Shown one piece after another: positions 60,930 to 64,000 of a stretch of DNA of 64,000 bases (within the stretch, counting starts at the first letter, position 1; each line of letters starts with the position of its first letter). Origin of the DNA: an uncultured Fodinibius sp. (lineage in GTDB: Bacteria > Bacteroidota > Rhodothermia > Balneolales > Balneolaceae); the NCBI GenBank assembly GCA_913057775.1, contig CAJXOG010000003.1, positions 62,001 to 126,000 of the forward strand, given 5' to 3'. The position numbers were made by a program, and so were the translations under genes. The notes beneath the pieces are model-generated. The model saw nothing but the letters and a program-made list of their open reading frames with translations. It made no database searches and had not been told where the DNA came from.

Positions 60930-61706
60930 TTAAATTCCGTTCTGGAACTCCTCGCGTAACTCCTGGATATAAATTCCGATATCGTTGCGTAGCGTAAATA
61001 GGTGTTCGTGGAAGTAAAAATATTGTTTTTTATTAATGTACGAGCTTCCTTTGAGATCACGTTGTAAAATCATAAGTGCATCGTTAGAACAGTACAGTGC
61101 TTTTTTGGTGTAGGCGATATTGCCGCCCAGAAAATCGCGATCAAATCCAAAGCTGTACCCGCCGGCAATTTTAGCTCCAATTTTTAAAATATTGCCGATA
61201 AACTCATTAAAGTCGGGAGTAATATTATTGGGGCTGATACTTTCGGCCCATTGTAGTACGGCGGCTGCCAGCGTACGAGACGTATTGTATATGTAAAGCG
61301 TATCTATTGAACCCATATTTGACATTGCGAAGTCGTCGCTGAGTGCTTTCCACTCTTCACCGGCATCAAAGTCATCCTCCTCATCCTCGAAGATGAAATC
61401 GTCCTCAAAATCATCAAATAAAAAGTCCTCCCACTCTTCTTCGCCATCGTCGTCATCATCGATCTCTTCGTCATCTTCGCCCGGGAAATAGGCTTCGTCA
61501 ATGAGCAGTTCTTCCTCAATAAAGGCGTCTACAGCATCAAACTCATCTGAACTTTCCTGCAGAAGCTTAAGCCATCGGGGAATATTGCCGGAGTGCTCGG
61601 GAATGATGAACTTTCTCAGGCGGGAACTTTTTCGCTCGATTTCATTCAGGTGAGACTCCCATTGATGCTCATCCCAAATATCATCATTAAAATCGCCGTT
61701 AAACAT
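60930..61706 (-). CDS. Acidic protein of unknown function
   Basis: I do not recognise this 258-residue protein. It has no signal peptide. Residues 1-60 are helical and charged; residues 65-120 are an extreme Asp/Glu run (EDDEEIDDDDDGEEEWEDF...). The C-terminal half looks like a folded helical domain with conserved-looking segments (NTSRTLAAAVLQWAE, IAGGYSFGFDRDFLGGNIAYTKKAL, FHEHLFTLRNDIGIYIQELREEF). The frame is clean and long and the intergenic spacing normal, so it should be real. Confidence 0.7.
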   Translation of the reverse strand: MFNGDFNDDIWDEHQWESHLNEIERKSSRLRKFIIPEHSGNIPRWLKLLQESSDEFDAVDAFIEEELLIDEAYFPGEDDEEIDDDDDGEEEWEDFLFDDFEDDFIFEDEEDDFDAGEEWKALSDDFAMSNMGSIDTLYIYNTSRTLAAAVLQWAESISPNNITPDFNEFIGNILKIGAKIAGGYSFGFDRDFLGGNIAYTKKALYCSNDALMILQRDLKGSSYINKKQYFYFHEHLFTLRNDIGIYIQELREEFQNGI

Positions 61707-61853
61707 ATGATTAAGATTGGGTGATATGGTTTATTGCTTATATCCTCTTAAAAATAAAAAGCTTCTGGAAATTAACGCTTTTCAAATTAAAATTGATATA
61801 ATTTTTTGTTCTTGACGAAAAACTTTTCTTGGTGAAAAGCAAGTTATCTTGTT

Positions 61854-62258
61854 TTATCGAGCATTAAACTTAATCGGAATAGTTATAAACATATCAACGG
61901 TTTCGCCATTGCGTTTGCCCGGTACGAATCTGACGGCATATATGGCTTCACGGGCCGCTTCTTTATAGTTAGGATATTTATCTTGATCGAAGGAAACTTG
62001 TTTTACGTTACCATCGGTGTTGACCAGTATATTGGCCTCCAAAGTAATATTTAATGTTTGTTTTGAGCTATTTGAAGGATAGGTCAACTGCTGATATAGT
62101 GCTTCTAATCCGCCAATAATAGCAGGTGTAGTTTCCGTTACCACTTTCAAATTCTCTTTGGTCACTTCCGGTGCTGGCTTTGCTTTATCAGTGGTACTAC
62201 AGCTAAATAGTAGAATTAAAAACCCAATCAGAAAAATATGGCTGTAGGAGTATGGCAT
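61854..62258 (-). CDS. Lipoprotein with TonB C-terminal domain
   Basis: A 134-residue lipoprotein (LLFSC, Cys20) whose body is a TonB-C-like domain: LNITLEANILVNTDGNVKQVSFDQDKY, an EAAREAIYAV helix, then FVPGKRNGETVDMFITIPIKF. Unlike TonB it has a lipid anchor rather than a membrane helix and no spacer, so it is unlikely to transduce energy. Such domains occur in Bacteroidota envelope proteins. It precedes an unrelated acidic gene and follows the PNP gene by 27 bp. Confidence 0.8.
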   Translation of the reverse strand: MPYSYSHIFLIGFLILLFSCSTTDKAKPAPEVTKENLKVVTETTPAIIGGLEALYQQLTYPSNSSKQTLNITLEANILVNTDGNVKQVSFDQDKYPNYKEAAREAIYAVRFVPGKRNGETVDMFITIPIKFNAR

Positions 62259-62285
62259 TTGAGCTGAATGCTGTGCTTTAGAATT

Positions 62286-63122
62286 TTAAAGTTGTTGCAA
62301 CACACCGGTGATTACCTTGGTCATGTCTGGTTCTGCTTCGCCGGCAGCTTTTAAGACCTTTTCAATATCGACAGGTTCAAGCGCATCGGGGAAACATTCG
62401 TCAGTTATTACCGAAATGCCGAGCACATCCATCCCCATATGGACGGCAGCAATTACTTCTGGAACAGTACTCATCCCGACGACATCGGCCCCGATATTTC
62501 GAAGAAATCGATATTCGGCCTTTGTTTCCATCGTTGGTCCACTGAGGGCCAGATAAACTCCTTCATGCATTTTGATTCCTTTTTCTAAGGCAACTTTTTC
62601 AGCTACTTTCCGCAGGCTTTCGGTATAGGGATCACTCATATCAGGAAAACGCGGTCCGAGTTCATCATCATTGGGTCCTATTAATGGATTGTCCCCAAAC
62701 ATATTAATATGATCGTTAATCAGCATGATGTCGCCACGGGAATAATTGGGATTCATGCCGCCGCTGGCATTGCTCACAATGAGCGTTTCGGCACCCATAG
62801 CATTAAGCACGCGAGGGGGAAAGGCGATCTCCTGCATGGTGTAGCCTTCGTAATAGTGAAAACGTCCCTGCATGGCCACAACATTTTTTCCGCTTAGAGA
62901 TCCAAAAAGAAGTTTACCGGCATGGCCCTCAACTGTTGAATCAGGAAAGTGTGGTATATCGGAATAGGCAATACTGTCAACAACATCGATCTCATCAGCC
63001 AGACTACCAAGACCGGTTCCGAGGATGATTAAATAATCCGGTTGTTCATCAGTTTGTTTTTTAAGAAAAGAAAGGGCTTCTTCGCGTTTCTTCCGGAACT
63101 TTTTGACGGTTTCTCTTTGCAT
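62286..63122 (-). CDS. punA: Purine nucleoside phosphorylase
   Basis: Phosphorolyses purine nucleosides to free base and ribose-1-phosphate for salvage. The 278-residue product is the trimeric type: ILGTGLGSLADEI, VVAMQGRFHYYEGYTMQEIAFPPRVL, SNASGGMNPNYSRGDIMLINDHINMFGDNPL and GPTMETKAEYRFLRNIGADVVGMSTVPEV, the last with the base-binding glutamate. Expected specificity is guanosine and inosine. Confidence 0.94.
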   Translation of the reverse strand: MQRETVKKFRKKREEALSFLKKQTDEQPDYLIILGTGLGSLADEIDVVDSIAYSDIPHFPDSTVEGHAGKLLFGSLSGKNVVAMQGRFHYYEGYTMQEIAFPPRVLNAMGAETLIVSNASGGMNPNYSRGDIMLINDHINMFGDNPLIGPNDDELGPRFPDMSDPYTESLRKVAEKVALEKGIKMHEGVYLALSGPTMETKAEYRFLRNIGADVVGMSTVPEVIAAVHMGMDVLGISVITDECFPDALEPVDIEKVLKAAGEAEPDMTKVITGVLQQL

Positions 63123-63238
63123 AAGTACAGTAAGCTTAATGGTTCAAATAAGTTACAGAAAATATAAAAAGCCTATATAGATAGGAAATCACATTTTGGG
63201 AAAGATATTACTAAGAGTAGTGGCAAATGGGCGGAAAG

Positions 63239-63865
63239 TTAGTCGAGCTCGTCAATTAAATCGTCGATATTTTCACTGCCGGGGGGCATGTTCTGGCCTT
63301 CCTCATCGAGTTGGTTGTCATCTTCATCGAAGAGAGCTTTGCTGCGGCGGTTGGCCTGTTCGCTTAATTTTTCAGAAATTTCATCGTCTTCGGCGGGCAG
63401 ATCAAAAAGATGAGCTTCATCCTTAGAAAATTGTTCCAGTGATTCCTGCGCCATTTCCAGATAGGATCGGATGCCTCCGATAATCTCTTTGCGTCGGTCA
63501 AGCAGCCGGATAATACTCTGCCGTACCTGTTGACGCTGTTGGGTAGCTTCGCGAATAATAGATTCAGCCTCCATTTCAGCTTTTTCAATTTTGTTGCGGG
63601 CATCTTTACGGGCCCCTGTAAGTTTTTGCTCTGCTGACTCTTTCGCCGTTTGCAGTGTTTCGTGAAGGGCCTCTTCAACACGCTCGTAATGCTTGAGCTT
63701 TTCTTCCAGCTCTTCGATGCGCTTTTCGAGCTCACGGTTTTTCGCTACCATGTGTTCCCACTCATTAGACATCAGGTTTAGAAATGCTTGTACTTCGTCT
63801 TTGTCGTAACCACGCAGCGACTTATCAAATTCCTGCTGTTTTATTTCAAGGGCTGTTAATTTCAT
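63239..63865 (-). CDS. DivIVA-domain protein
   Basis: A 208-residue coiled-coil protein. The N-terminal KLTALEIKQQEFDKSLRGYDKDEVQAFLNLMSNEWE is the DivIVA membrane-curvature-sensing domain (pattern EIxxxxFxxxxRGYDxxEVxxFL). A long coiled coil covers about 40-160, and the C-terminus is acidic and probably disordered. DivIVA proteins recruit envelope-growth or division machinery to curved membrane; outside Firmicutes and Actinobacteria the partners are less known. Confidence 0.88.
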   Translation of the reverse strand: MKLTALEIKQQEFDKSLRGYDKDEVQAFLNLMSNEWEHMVAKNRELEKRIEELEEKLKHYERVEEALHETLQTAKESAEQKLTGARKDARNKIEKAEMEAESIIREATQQRQQVRQSIIRLLDRRKEIIGGIRSYLEMAQESLEQFSKDEAHLFDLPAEDDEISEKLSEQANRRSKALFDEDDNQLDEEGQNMPPGSENIDDLIDELD

Positions 63866-63910
63866 GATATATATAGGCTGTCTGTCAAATAAAGTGGTTA
63901 GTTTAACATG

Positions 63911-64000
63911 CTATTCCCGCAGCATGTTCCGCAGATTATTTTTGTTATTATCGTTAGATTCTGATTCTTCAGATACATTCTCGGAGTCATCAAACTCTAT
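63911..64000 (-). CDS. C-terminal fragment of an unidentified protein (runs off the right edge)
   Basis: The minus-strand frame from 64000 reads 29 residues to a TAG at 63911-63913. The segment is Ser/Glu/Asn-rich and ends NNLRNMLRE, so it looks like a disordered tail. The family cannot be told from this. It lies 45 bp upstream of the DivIVA gene on the same strand. Confidence 0.45.
   Translation of the reverse strand: MEFDDSENVSEESESNDNNKNNLRNMLRE

Overview
The window looks like a chromosomal segment of a Gram-negative, outer-membrane bacterium of the Bacteroidota/Balneolota (FCB) group, probably a marine or mildly halophilic aerobe close to Balneolales. The case rests on several things: an AT-leaning sequence with few strong Shine-Dalgarno sites; promoter candidates of the Bacteroidota type (TTG, about 20 nt, TAnnTTTG); curli of the Bacteroidota style; HU-like/SPOR, choice-of-anchor B, DUF4097 and DUF5117-type metalloprotease families; and strikingly acidic tails on ribosomal protein S16, FtsK, TonB and others. 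The taxonomic call is inference, since no rRNA is present. No tRNA, rRNA, IS element, CRISPR array or complete prophage was seen.

Layout. 0-7 kb: a truncated methyltransferase gene, then a histidine-utilisation cluster (hutH, a propeller lipoprotein, hutI, a VOC protein, a Na+/Ca2+-type exchanger, hutG) without hutU. 7-15 kb: SRPBCC protein, Mrp ATPase, gcvT, comB-like, ftsK, lolA-like and a flippase-like membrane protein. 15-22 kb: an envelope block with an outer-membrane barrel, two HU-like/SPOR genes, ExbB-ExbD-TonB and a K+ channel with RCK domains. 22-25.5 kb: a small HTH gene divergent from a CI/S24-type repressor whose two catalytic residues are both replaced, then two secreted proteins.

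25.5-33.7 kb is the most distinctive part: a curli (functional amyloid) locus with a LysM-CsgE fusion, CsgF, a structured leader, two tandem major curlins, a CsgG secretion pore with an extra C-terminal beta-barrel, a minor CsgB-like curlin, a lipoprotein with a carboxypeptidase-regulatory-like domain, and a fourth, membrane-anchored curlin-repeat protein. A DUF4097 TSGGH-repeat protein faces it. In the expected model CsgG is the outer-membrane pore, CsgE its periplasmic cap or adaptor, CsgF the surface coupling factor, and the repeat proteins form the fibre. The fusions suggest that here the secretion machine is anchored to both peptidoglycan and outer membrane.

33.8-44.7 kb is mixed metabolism and signalling (proline dehydrogenase, DoxX, two membrane HExxH proteins, secreted YCII protein, nitroreductase, PAS histidine kinase, TyrA, UvrB, methyltransferase). 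44.9-49.1 kb is the classical ffh-rpsP-rimM-trmD-rplS operon on the minus strand. 49.4-54.9 kb has two DUF4398-type lipoproteins (one with OmpA), FabI, a large zinc metalloprotease and Aat. 55-64 kb has dxs-xseB, ComEC, an asparaginase-type lipoprotein, an acidic protein of unknown function, a TonB-domain lipoprotein, purine nucleoside phosphorylase, a DivIVA protein and the 3' end of one more gene.
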